Assembly: GCA_051294375.1 (NCBI GenBank)
Contig: CM119265.1
Coordinates: forward strand, 7,015,489-7,079,488
From: Paraspadella gotoi
Taxonomy: Eukaryota > Chaetognatha
DNA: 64,000 bases
Direction: 5' to 3'
In this document: in pieces, positions 1 through 16,600 of the stretch
How positions within the stretch are numbered: position 1 is the first letter of the stretch
Layout of the letters: each line of letters opens with the position of its first letter
Made by a program: the position numbers and the translations under genes
The notes under the pieces: generated by a model
Seen by the model: the letters and a program-made list of their open reading frames with translations, nothing else
Database searches by the model: none
What the model was told of the DNA's origin: nothing

Positions 1-172
1 GATAATTTATTAATAATCTCATTTATAAATCGCACCTAAAATAAAACTAGCTTTAGCATTTATGTGATGATGGAATAACAAAAAAATAATTGTACGAAAG
101 AGCCCTTTTTTATATTTACTTAGATATTATAATAAAAGTTTGAGTCAAGCCCGTTTGTTTTTTCAACCCCAG

Positions 173-754
173 CTTGACGTATATAGACGGTGGACGAACT
201 CCCTCCGGGTTTTACGCCGTCGAAGAAAAAGAGTACATAACGCGGTTTTATCGCGTCTCCGGTTCCATCAAGGTCGAACTCACTGCGTTGCCGCAGGATT
301 GGAGATATCTTGATTCGAGGAACGTTTACATTTTAGACTCTGGTAAGATTTCTGCTGGAGGAAACTTCTTGCCTTTTTGTTTCATGTTTTTTTTTATTGT
401 CTTGTCTTCCGGAAAAAAGGTGACGTAGTACAGTCGGAGTGGGAGTGAGTAATGAGAAGAAACTTCGACCATCGACATTCCAATTTCATGGCGTTCTTGT
501 GTTTTTAGGTCTAGCGATTTTTATCTGGAACGGCGACGACGCCAAGGGCGTGACAAAAGCGAAGGCACGTCTCATGGGAGAGAAGATCAATAAGTTCGAG
601 CGAAAGGGCGATGCGAGTCTTTACACCATCACTCAGGGAAATGAGCCCGACGAGTTTTGGGAGTTTCTCGGTGGTCAACCTGAGGAAGAAATCGGGCAAG
701 GCGCCGTTATACCGGACCCGTACCCGCCGAGACTGTACCAGGTTCGAATCTTTT

Positions 755-812
<58 letters not shown>

Positions 813-3800
813 TTTTTAAAAAAGTTCTTTTAATTGTCTTTAAGGTTGGCCTCGGCCAAGGATATCTCGAACTCCCCCAAGTTCACGTTCCTCACAACAA
901 GTTGACGCAAAAAGTGCTGGACTCTAAGAACGTTTACATCCTTGACTGCATCACCGACATTTTTGTCTGGATTGGGAAGAAATCAACGCGGTTCGTCAGA
1001 GCCGCCGCCGTCAAGCTTTCGCAGGAATTGTCCAATATGCTGAACCGTCCTAAAAACGCGCTCATTACCCGGTATGGGTCCAATGGGTTTCAGTGAATTT
1101 TTGCTAAATTAAGTATTATTATTAAATATTAATTCAAATTCAGAGAAATAAATCTTATGCAGCTAAGGTTTCACAATTCAATAAAAACTGCCTTTCTTTT
1201 AGTATTTTGGAAAATACCGAGAGTCAAATATTCAAGTCAAAGTTCGTGAATTGGGACGACGTTTTGGCGGTGGACTATTCAAAGGCGGCCAATGAGCAGC
1301 CGGGAATGGTGCCGCCTACGCCCACCACCGGAGCCAGGGGCGTGGACAAGACGGAAGAGATGAAAAAGAACGTCGCCCCGAAACCAAAGGCCGATTTGTC
1401 GGCACTCTTTTTGCCGAGGTGAGTGAAATGCTTGTAATTCATTCCGGTCTTGAATTAACTGAAGAATTATCATACCTCATGTTAATGAAATAATTAAAAG
1501 TTAGTTAATTGTTAATTTAAATTTAGGCAATCTAAGTAAGTCATTGAAACATTTTAGACAATTGGACACCACCTGCGCCCCAACCTGTTTTTAGTGTGTT
1601 ATTGTTTAATTTAAATCTTGTATAAACTAGACAAACGATCATGTCTGAAGACGAGGCAAACGCTCTCACCGACGAATGGAACGAAGAACTCGATCGAATC
1701 GAATCATTTGTTTTGGAAGGAAGCAAATTCGTTCGCCTGCCCGACGAAGAGTTCGGACTTTTTTATTCCGGTTAGAAAAAAAAGTTTTTGGATGAATTTT
1801 TAGCCGGATCTGCTTACAGCTGATTCCGGCTCTATAATTCACTTTGTCGGTCCGCCCCCCCAATCTTGTCGGGCATTCACTTATATCATGTCAGAACATC
1901 GAATTATGATAAATTATACAAAAGAATGTCCGTCTGTCCGTCCCACCTTAGCAAAAAACACCAATTTCTCGTGATTTGATCTATTGATTGGAATGAAATT
2001 TTGTGTGGGTAGGAAAGTGTGTGCTTGAGCTGGAAATCAAGTTTCGATGGAATCGTCCGAGTGGAAATGAGTTAAATTAGAAAAAAAAAATATATATATT
2101 TCACTATTTGAACGCCAATTACTCATGAGTGAATGGGGCCATTGACATCAAATTTTGTATGTGGGTAGGAAAGCGTGAGATTGAGATGTAATTGTCCAAG
2201 TAGAAATGAGTTAAAATAGAAAAACCAAACAATCTATTTCACTATTTGATAATGCTTTTTTTATTTTTATATTAAATGTTAGACACCGTTATTTCCTTTC
2301 GTTTCGTTGTGTTTGGATGATAGAAGACGTTTTAGATTGTTTAAACAATAATAAAATCGTTGTTTAAACAATCTAAAACGTCTTCTATATTAAATGTAAA
2401 TTTAAGCTGCTTTAATTAATTATTAATAAGTAATTAATTATTTGTAATTAATTAATTTTGTGATCGAGATTGTTGTTTTGTGATTGAGAGGCGAGACAAA
2501 GTGGAAAACGATTTTGACACGAATAAAAAAAATTAATATTAATTAATTAATTAATTATCTGATCAGCTGCTTACCGCTAATGATCGTGGACAGATCCGGC
2601 ATTGTTTGCTCAAACTTGTTTAAAATAAAGTCAGTTTTCTTGTCTTTCTCTTCACAGCGGACTGTTACGTTTTTCTATGTCGTTACTGGGTTCCGCCGGA
2701 GGAGACTCCTCCCAAAGAAGTGCAAGAGGAAGAAGAGGAGGAGGAGGAGGAGCAAGAGGAAGATTTCAAATGCGTCGTGTATTTTTGGCAAGGGCGAGAT
2801 GCATCCAAGATGGGATGGCTCAACTTTACCTTCAGGTCTGCGCCACTTTGCAAATTCACTTGGGAAAAGAAAAAAAAAACTAATTTTTATCTCACCACCG
2901 CAGCTTGCAGAAGAAATTCGAGACCCTTTTTGGGGATAAGCTCGAGGTGGTGAAACAGTTTCAACAGCAGGAGAACATCAAATTCTTGTCGCACTTCAAG
3001 AGAAAGTTCGTCATTCGTCAGAGTCGAAGGAAAGAGCCTCCGAGCGACGGAAAAGCGCCCATTGAATTGTTTCATTTACGGTTAGTCATTTTTATCGTCG
3101 CAATCGCTTTGCGTTTGCGACGATATTTATGTGATTTTGCACATAAGTGGCGTCGTTGTCGTTCCAAATTATAGATCGACTTTTTTATAATTAAATTTGG
3201 GTGTATGAAGCTGAAAATTTATATACAGCTTCTCATCATCGATGTGCTTAAAATTGATCTGGACAGTTATTAAATATGTTTTGTTTACTTTTTATCAAAA
3301 CAAACAAATTTTCTTTCTTTTATTTTTATACTTCTTTCTCTCTCTGTAACTTTAATTTTCCTCGGTACTTTATTATTTTTTTTTGACAATTGACAATGAA
3401 TGTCATTTTTGAAACTAACTTTAATTTTCTTCGGTACTTTATTATTTTTTTTAATTGACAATCGAAAAATATAATTTTTCTTTCTGTTTATAAATTAATT
3501 TTCTTGTTTCAAATTTTTTTTTTTTTGAATCAAAATTTGTCATCAATCCAGATTTTTCTTCTGCGATTGCGACGATCCTTATGCTTTACGATTTTTTTTT
3601 TCTCCCAGAAACTGTAACTTTAATTTTCCTAGGTACTTTATTATTTTTTTTGACAATTGACAATCGCAAAATAGAATTTTTTTTTCTGTTTATAAATTAA
3701 TTTTCTTTTCTCAAATTGTATTTTTTTAGTATCAAAATTTGTCATCAATCCAGATTTTTATGCGATTGCGACGATCCTTATGCTTTTAAGATTTTTAATA

Positions 3801-5488
3801 AACATTTTGGCCAATTCTTCCCACTCGTTTTTTGTTTATTTTCGATTTTGTCTCACCCTCCTCTTCACCTTTGCAGGTCCAACGGAGGCCCTCTTTGCAC
3901 AAGGTGCATACAAGTCGAAGCGACTGCGAATAACCTTCATTCTGGTTATTGCTTTGTCCTGCGCGTTCCTTTCGACGCTCAGGGTTCGACGGGAATTACT
4001 TACGTTTGGAAAGGCGCGCAGGCTGATGCCGGGGAGGCGCGACTCGCTCTCGACATCGCCACCGATCTCAACAAAGACGGCTATTCCCTCCAGGTTTCCC
4101 ACCTATATTTAACTCTATTTTCCGTCGTTTTAGTGGACGCCGGCTTTAAAATTATTTATTGCCTTTTCAGGAAATTAACGAAGGCGAGGAGCCGGAAAAC
4201 TTTTTCTGGGTGGGTATTGGCGGAAAGAAGCCCTACGAGACGACCAAGGCGGCATCCGGCCGCGCCCGCCTTTACCGCTGCTCCAACGAGAAGGGCTATT
4301 TTGCTGTTACGGAAAAATGCGCGGACTTTTGTCAGGACGACTTGCCCGACGAGGATATTATGATCCTCGACTCGGGCGAGGAAGTCTTCATCTGGGTCGG
4401 GCCCAAGGCGTCCCAGGTCGAGCTCAAGCTCGCCTACAAATCTGCGCAGACTTATGTCAAGAGCTTGGCAATAAGGGGGGAGAAACGGGAGAAAAAGCTT
4501 TATTTGACCGGTGAGTTGGACAACGTGCTTATTTGAATTACTATTGTTTTTTAGGAAAAAATAGAATGTACTTGATACTGAAATTTTCTATTTGAATATT
4601 AATTATCGTATAATGCTCCTTTAAGTGTCTTTTTCTAAGTCTACGTGTTTTTTTTGTTTTTTTTTTACCGCGGCAATCTGTAAACTGTGTTCCTTACAAA
4701 GAATGCATTCTACGTATATTTTGATGAAACGAATGTCCGATTTAACAAAGCATAAAACGGGCTTGATCCGATAGTTATGCGCTTGACTCCGAAGGTCCGG
4801 CGTCGCTCTCCAACGTTACTCCGCCTTTAGATGTTTCAGTTTTGATTTGGTCCTCCCCCTCTTCTTCGATGTCGTTCTCGGATGATTGCGACCACTTGCG
4901 AATGATGTCGTCTTCTTCTTTAAGTTTACTTTCTTGTCGGGAGAGGCTCCTTTTCTGTAACTTCTCGTTTTTCTTCATTAGTTTTACTAAGAAAAGGACG
5001 ACCAGTATTCCTGAGACGAATATTGTTGTTGGTTATTAAAACAGAAGAGATATTGCAAATATTATAATGAAATTTCGAAACAGAATTATTCTAAAGTTCC
5101 ATAAAATTCGTGAGTCACCAGTCACCTGCAACCGCCGTGAAGAAAATCAAGGCCTTCGGATCAACCACGGAGAGAGGATGCATCATGTCGTCTATCCTTT
5201 CCATCGGTTCTTCTTCCGCGTTTAAGTCCGTCTCCGACATTTTAACGACCTTGACCGTTCAACGGCGATTACGTGATTATAAAATATAAAATAGATTCGC
5301 TCTATCGACGCTTACATCCCTCGAAGAAAATCGAGTCGGAATGCCATAAAACCGCCGTATTGTCGAAACTCAACGTTAAACTTTTTTCAGCTCGAGCAAT
5401 AATTTAATTGGCCTGGATATCTCCTCTTCCTCTTTCCTCTTCTCCGTCCGCCTCATTCCTCGCAAAGCTCGTTTTTGAAGTCGGGACT

Positions 5489-5548
<60 letters not shown>

Positions 5549-7615
5549 CTTTGTTATTCCTCCCTTTCCTGCCCGGGCTCTGTTTTTGAAATTTTAGTGT
5601 CTATCTCGTGACGAATGGCCTCGGTAGCTCGAGTTTTATCATCTTAATCTTGTTGATAATTCACTGGTAGCAAGCATAATGATTGAGGGATCCGTTTACG
5701 TTATTTGGAAAATATTTTATTTCAGTTTTTAGTATACTGTATAGGCTACAAAATTTTAAAAAAGTTTTATCTTACAGTAAAGGGAAAGGAATCGCGTCGA
5801 TTTACACGCAACTTTCATGCTTGGACTCATCACAAAAACGCTGTTGTCGATGCCGCGGAAGAAAAGAAATTGCTTCAGAAGGCTATTATGAAAAAGAAAA
5901 TGAAGGCAAGTTTATATATATAGATTTATATAGGGTAGTACGGGGTAGTTCGAACACTTTTGCACGTAATCAAATTTTTAGCATGGTAAATATATTATAA
6001 AAAAAATTTCTGGTCCCCCGCATTTAAAAAAAAATCTAAACGTGTTCAATTTAACCCCACCTTGGGGTAACACGGAACACTTAATATGAGAAATCTACTA
6101 AATTCAATAAGGGCTGGTGTTTAAAAGTTTAGTATCGAAGTCTACTTTCAGGTAAAAAAATACTTTTTAAAAAAAATTATTGCTTTTATTGTTATTATAA
6201 AGATAAATTTTTTTATCAATCTTAACTTTTTTGGTGGATTGATAGAGCATAAAAAGTTAAATAAAAAATATAACAACAACTTTCAAAAATTATTATGTTA
6301 TAAAATATGATAAAGATTATGATGATTAAGATGATTATTAAGTTTTTTAAATTTTTCACCCACTTCTGATCAACATATATCGAGAAAAGAATTATACTTT
6401 GTGTAGACAACTTTTTGCAAGCTACTACCTGAATCCGATCTTTAAAAAAAATAAAAAGATTTTAAAATTTTTTTTAACCTTTCATGAAATTTTATTGAAA
6501 AAAGAATTATACTTTGTGTAAATAACTTTTCATAAGCTATTTTATTCTGCTTTTAAAAATACAAAATTCAAAAAAAAATTTTTGACACTTCCTATCTATA
6601 AATAAATATTAAAAAATTAATTACTAATGCTTCTAGCCATTTTAGAAAATTTTGGTCCATTGAAAGTTTTCTCAGAAATGTATGAAGTTTCATTTGGAAA
6701 GGTTCCCAAATCAATCTTTTGACCCACCCCATTGACAAAGTTTGGCTCTAATTATATAATATATATTATATATATTATATATATTATAATATTACAGAAA
6801 ATAATAACTAAAACACTATAATGAAAGGCTCTATGCTCTTAATGTTTTATGTATAAAAATTGTAAATCTTATATTCTTAAGTGAATTTTGATAAATTATT
6901 GAATAAAATATAAAATTTTTATATATTTTTTTATTTATAGTATTTTTGACACTGTTTTCAATTTCATTCTATTCCCATCTTTTCTTTCCAAAGTTTTCGG
7001 TCCATTTGTTCAATTCCATTGTATTTTTTTTATTCTTTCTATTTATCCTTATCACTATACTTATAAGATTTTTTTAAGCTTATTTATGCGTTAAATTTTA
7101 TTATAAATTATAAATTTTTGTATATTTTTTATTGCAAAAAGATAATTTTTTTTACCTTAATATGAATAGTATAATAGTTTTCCGCTTAATTATTTAACAA
7201 ATGTTGCTAACTCTTATTATTACTTATTAAATAATCATTAACACGTTATAAAAAGCATATGAGGATGAGGTAACACAACACTTAAGAGGTTTTCTCATTT
7301 ACCCCAATTTAATTGTCGCTATGAAAAAATATTTCAATTATTTTTTCGAAATAATCTACAATCACTAAAAATTGTTTTACGATGTTATATACCTCGATAT
7401 TTTTCGATATTTTTATCGTACATATATATTTTATATTGTAGGGCGCGAAAGAGGCGATTCGTTCCAACGTCGCGTCAAAAAGAGACGCGTCCGGAAGCAG
7501 CAAGTTGTTGAGACAACCGCCGCCTCCGCCAAGTGCCGCCCCCGGAGGTTGGCGGGGACCTGAGGTGGTCCCAATACCTGAAGGACTCGAAAATGCTGTC
7601 GAATCGGAAGCGTGA
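173..7615 (+). CDS. FLII: Flightless-1 (gelsolin-family actin regulator), 3' part
   Basis: FLII couples leucine-rich repeats to gelsolin domains and acts in actin remodelling and nuclear co-activation. The window enters the gene inside the gelsolin half; the leucine-rich repeats lie upstream. Exons: 173-342, 509-741, 845-1071, 1203-1418, 1631-1770, 2658-2835, 2904-3080, 3877-4093, 4171-4510, 5778-5905 and 7442-7615. All phases agree and give 733 codons including the TGA. Recognisable FLII stretches are [55 protein letters not shown], an acidic linker of consecutive Glu, [57 protein letters not shown] and the headpiece-like [10 protein letters not shown]. Known FLII proteins end just after FHAW; here about 65 further residues follow. 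Joining the last exon requires a GC-AG intron (donor GCAAGT at 5906). Without it the protein stops at 5924-5926. Identity is certain; the extra C-terminus is inference. Confidence 0.93.
757..809. repeat. Poly(T) tract of 53 nt in FLII intron
   Basis: An uninterrupted run of T lies between the exons ending at 741 and starting at 845. It fills most of the intron and leaves a short spacer before the acceptor. It may be a poly(A) remnant of a minus-strand retroposed sequence or simple slippage; the length may be unreliable in an assembly. Confidence 0.9.
1985..2250. repeat. Imperfect tandem repeat of about 130 bp in FLII intron
   Basis: Two units (about 1985-2110 and 2125-2250) share the order GTGGGTAGGAAAG, an ATTG/TCG-TCC motif, a GAAATGAGTTAAAT/A motif, then ATTTCACTATTTG. 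They lie in the 887 bp intron 1771-2657. No coding potential was seen. The block is probably a decayed duplicated repeat. Confidence 0.6.
2320..2388. repeat. Perfect 29-bp inverted repeat (hairpin) with 11-nt loop
   Basis: The left arm (2320-2348) and right arm (2360-2388) are exact reverse complements, starting ATAGAAGACG and ending CGTCTTCTAT. The sequence TATATTAAATGT or a close copy occurs on both sides (about 2269-2280 and 2386-2397), so the hairpin segment of about 105 bp could be a fold-back insertion with a target duplication. It lies in the FLII intron 1771-2657. Confidence 0.85.
3095..3240. repeat. Dispersed repeat B, copy 1
   Basis: This intronic stretch contains TCGTCGCAATCGCTT, GCATAAGTGGCGT, GTTCCAAATTATAGATCG, and TAAATTTGGGTGTATGAAG followed by AAAATTTATATACAGCTTCTC. 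The same order occurs at about 15850-16012 in the WAPL intron. No coding potential was seen; it is probably part of a non-autonomous mobile repeat. Confidence 0.75.
3345..3800. repeat. Short AT-rich repeats in FLII intron
   Basis: A TTAATTTTC(C/T)TCGGTACTTTATTATT motif followed by a T run and TTGACAAT occurs three times (about 3352, 3420 and 3622; the third has TAGG for TCGG). A second module, CATCAATCCAGATTTTT with GCGATTGCGACGATCCTTATGCTTT, occurs at about 3540 and 3742. A related module appears at about 16558-16615 in the WAPL intron. Confidence 0.7.
4775..5240 (-). CDS. Small single-pass membrane protein nested in a FLII intron
   Basis: Two exons on the minus strand, 5240-5126 and 5010-4775, join in phase 1 with a GTGACT donor and a CAG acceptor and encode 116 residues. 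The N-terminus is acidic ([12 protein letters not shown]). Residues about 29-49 form one hydrophobic segment ([15 protein letters not shown]), followed by Lys/Arg-rich residues and a charged, acidic tail ending ESSA. The layout suggests a small tail-exposed membrane protein with one transmembrane helix. I do not recognise the family. The whole gene lies within FLII intron 4511-5777, antisense to the host. Support comes from the in-frame hydrophobic helix created exactly by the splice, and from base composition richer in GC than the surrounding intron. Confidence 0.72.
5491..5545. repeat. Poly(T) tract of 55 nt in FLII intron
   Basis: A second long T run in the same orientation as the one at 757. 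Similar sequence, GCTC(T)GTTTTTGAA, occurs on both sides (about 5467-5479 and 5577-5590), as would follow insertion of a short poly(A)-bearing sequence on the minus strand. The flanks are not exact, so this reading is tentative. Confidence 0.8.
6370..6760 (+). repeat. Dispersed repeat A, copy in FLII intron
   Basis: The core reads AGAATTATACTTTGTGTA, then a CTATCTATAAATAAATATTA module, then TTTTGGTCCATTGAAAGTTT, ATGTATGAAGTTTCATTTGG and CACCCCATTGACAAAG. The first module occurs twice here (about 6388 and 6503). Other copies lie at 16130-16415, 48581-49127, 49128-49750 (both minus) and 50215-50480. No open reading frame was found. Confidence 0.8.
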
Positions 7616-8222
7616 ACTTCTCTTTACAAAGATTAAAATGAATCTTCTCAATCTTAAAATCCCCTTTGCCTTAAGTGCAATGTCTGGAAATTATGCTGTG
7701 TTTTGATTCGTTTTTTATTATCAAGTTTATTTATATGATTTGTTCTATTTTTCCCTGAATGTCGACGAACGCATGTTTTAAAACAGTAATTGCCCCAATT
7801 TTGCTTAGCTTAAAAAGAAAGAATTTAGGTCCATTTTCCGATTTTACGGAAATTTGGATAACCATGTGATATGATATGGAAAACGGTTTGATATGTTTTT
7901 GTTTCAGAGGTGGTAGGACAAACTCATATGAACGTCGGGGAAGGTTGTTCCTTGCACAGTCTTTACCAAAAAGGAAACAATTTGGACTCTTCTATAAGAA
8001 GTCATTTTTGTCACATTTTTGGTAAAAATATGCCAATGAATTTACGAGGATTGGGTTGTTTTTTGTTTGTTTTTTTGAGTGTGTGTTTTAGTTGAGAATT
8101 TACGTATTTAATAATTGTTACACGTTTTGAGTATTTGGTGCGCGATATTTCGATATTTATGTATTATGTAAGTTTGTCTGATATTTTTAAGTTGTTCTCT
8201 TCATCTAAACTATTTTTGAAAA
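7616..8222. other. Intergenic spacer FLII-EFTUD2
   Basis: AT-rich spacer of about 600 bp. ATTAAA at 7632 is a possible FLII poly(A) signal. ATATTTTTAAG at 8181-8191 resembles a weak splice acceptor 31 nt before the EFTUD2 ATG. Nothing else was recognised. Confidence 0.6.
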
Positions 8223-13255
<5,033 letters not shown>

Positions 13256-13673
13256 AGTCCTCCACTCTCTTCATCTTTTAATCTCATTTCGTTTTTTTTT
13301 TTACTTACGAATTTTTATACGCCCATGAGCGTGTATGGTCGTTGTTATTTCCCTGTTACATTCCTTGACAGGTTTACGTTTTTTCAGATTCGTTATCCAG
13401 ACAATTCGGTGATTTCGATCCACTATTCCAATCAGGCTTTGATAGAATAATGAAACTTAATGGCTCAAACGCCGGTCGCTTCTTCAAACAATAATTTGTT
13501 AATAATGGATTCCAAGGATGACGCCAAGTCTCCAATTATTTGTAGAAAAATAAACACGAAACGGGAAACTTCAGGTGTTTACTAAAACTTGGTCACCCTT
13601 TAAATTTTTATTGATTGATTCGTAAATTCTTTTTAAATTCATCCACCCAGTTTCCGCCGCGAACGCAAGTAGC
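13256..13673. other. Intergenic spacer EFTUD2-WAPL
   Basis: Contains an AATAAA at 13549-13554, a plausible EFTUD2 poly(A) signal, and a pyrimidine-rich acceptor-like site ending in AG at 13649-13650, 23 nt before the WAPL ATG. No gene was seen. Confidence 0.6.
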
Positions 13674-16600
13674 ATGCCGACGCCGCCATCGTCTCAAGAG
13701 CTCGTCTCCGAAGGCGGGTCTCCTGACGGCGCATCGACCCGCCGCTCGGGACGCAAACGAGTAGCACCAATCCGTGAGTTTCCGCCTCCGAAGAAAACAT
13801 CGGGAATAACCGATGGCGTTAAATGGAAGGAGGATCCTGCTTTCGACGAGATCAAGCCCAAAAAGCCACGCCAAGATTCCGCCAGCGCCCAGTTAAAGAG
13901 CGCCAACAGGGCGGGATTGATCGGGGATAGTTTGAAGACGGCGGCGACGGCCGCACGCGTTAAGGTTCTCGATTTTGACGAGTGTTTTTACGATGAATTC
14001 AATTCTGGACAATCTACTCGGGAAAATAATCCAATCGCCACCAACACAGAGAAGGAACTGGAAGATATCGAGAGCGAATCTTTCCGATTAAAGACATCGA
14101 CCAAAACTTTTCAGCGAGCTAACAACCAGGCCAAGACATTTCAACGTGTGCCCAAGCCTTCTAAAACATTTGAGAGGGTCCCCAGCGCGCCAAAGACCTT
14201 TCAACGGGTTGCGAACCCGGCCAAGACCTTTCAGCGAATCACCAACGCAATTAAGAAATCTGAGTTGGCGACTGTTGAAATGGAGGAGCCTATCGGTTTA
14301 CCGCCGCCGTCGATCTCGCCGAAAAAGTCACCAAACTCGCTGTCATTTGATCTTCCAATCAGTTTCGTTGACAACCGCTTGTCAAAGAATCAACCGCCTC
14401 AGCTCCCACTGCAGGCGAAGAAGCAAAGTGCGAAAAAATCTAGCGAACTGGACTGGATCCAAGAGTACCGCGACAATTTGGACAAGGGCGATTCTTCAAC
14501 GCCCCCGCCTTGCGACCGATCGTCGTCGCCGGATCTTCCGGACTTGGTAATCGAAACAATTAAAACATATTGTCGTAAACCGCCGATAACCGTCTCCGAG
14601 TCGAGCAGTAATCCTCCGATCTCTAATTTGGAGAAGAGTAATCTTCCTGGTCGCTCAATTCCGCCGGCTCTGAACGGGCCTTCCTCCAAGGCTTCCAAAC
14701 CTCTTACACCCCACGAGCCAATCAAAGTCGTGGCTGGCGGCGACGAATCTGCTCCCGATCACTGCTATAGTAGAACTCCCGAGAAGGAGACTTTGGGACG
14801 CCGCCCTCCCTCGAGTATCCTTCGATTGTCGTCGAGCCAACCTCCGATTTCTCAACCAACGCCTCCCTCGTCGCAAACGATTTCCACGTCCGACACTTTA
14901 GCCGAAGAAGGTTCCCTAGCTAGCCCTACTGGTTACGAAGATCACTGCTATAGCAAAAGTCCTTTTTCCTCCCCGACGCGATCTACGACGATCAAAACGT
15001 TTTCTCGCTCGAACCCCGTGAGGAAGTTGACTACTGCCACCGACCTCGATGCCCTCTCGACCACACAATCTATCGCCACAGATTCCCCTAGCGATTCGAC
15101 GTTAAGTCTGTTGAACCAAGCCGCGACATCTTTGGAAGGATCCACGGCCGACCGTTCGCTGTCGAAGCACGGCGACTCGATCGCGGAAGAATTTCCCTCA
15201 CGTATCGCTGGCAGTGAAGTGGCTGACGCTAACAAGGACCCAGATCTTTGTCTAAAATCTGCAACCGCTTCGTCCGCTCCATCCGCCTCCAAATTCACGT
15301 ATTCGAGGTCTCGTGCCCTCGTTTTCGCTGAAACCCAGATTTCTACGGAAGAGCAGAAGCTGGATGAGATTGCGGGGGATTCTAAGAAGACGAAAGAATC
15401 GGAGATTGGAGACGAGGCAGCCGTCTTGAAGTCGGCGCCGTCTTCGCAAGAGTTTCAGGGGTCGACGAAAGGATCCGGAACTGCGACTTCGTCGCAAAGG
15501 TGCGTTTTCCCATTATACGTTTTTGTGATTTTAAAATTCATTAAATCTTCGAATTATTCAGTTCCGCCGAGGTTTTTTCGGAAGAAGCTACCTCGCAGGA
15601 GAGTCTTACGATCGGGTCTCAAGAAACGCCCTCTTCCTCTCAAGAATCGGGTTTCGCTTGTGATCCGGCTAAAAATTACATCCTGGATGATGACGACGTA
15701 GAAAGCAATGGAAGCGACAATCTCAGCCCCAGCGAAACAGAAAACGGTGCCTTGGAAAGACCCAAGTCTAGGAACGTCTACAAAAAAAGTATTTTCAAGG
15801 TGCGTCCTTAACAAAGCATTTTCTACAATCTTTTGAAATCTTTTTTTTTATCGTCGCAATCGCTTCGCGTTTGCAACGATCAATAACGCTTTTGGGCATA
15901 AGTGGCGTAGGCGTCGTCATCGTTGTTGTCTTCGGCGTTCCAAATAATAGATCGCCTTTTTTATGATTAAATTTGGGTGTATGAAGTTGAAAATTTATAT
16001 ACAGCTTCTCAGAAAAAATAATTAAATTTTTTAAAAATTTTGATGTTTTAATGCCAAAAATTCGTAAAAACTACTAAAAACATTGTAAGATGATGTTTTT
16101 TTCAGAATTTTATCGATTTTGACCCACTTATCAATAAAATATCGAAAAAAGTATTATAATATATGTTGACAATTTTTATACCTACATAAGCTATCTGAAT
16201 CTGCTTTCAAAATTATAAAAAAAAAAACAAACAAATTTTTGACATTTCCTATCTATAAGTAAATATTAATTATTTAATTAATTAAATGCTTAGAAGAATT
16301 TTAGAAAATTTTGGTCCATTGAAAGTTTTCTTAGAAATGTATGAAATTTCATTTGGGATGGTTCCCAAATCAAACTTCTGACGAACCCCATTGACATGGA
16401 TAGGCCCTAGTTATGACTATATCATGCTTTTTTTGTATCTGTTGGTCCATCTGTCATTCCTTTTGTTTTTATACTTTAGGCTAATTTTATTTTTTAAGTT
16501 TTTAATGTATAAAACTTAGGTTTTCTGTATCAAATTTGATTTTTTGAGTGTCAAAGTTTGTCATAAATCGAGATTTTTGCTATGAGATCGCGTCGATCCT

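Noticed and set aside
1556-1630. Alternative FLII acceptor at 1556-1557
   Set aside because: It keeps phase but reads into a stop within about a dozen codons. The acceptor at 1629-1630 gives [20 protein letters not shown], which matches the known FLII sequence.
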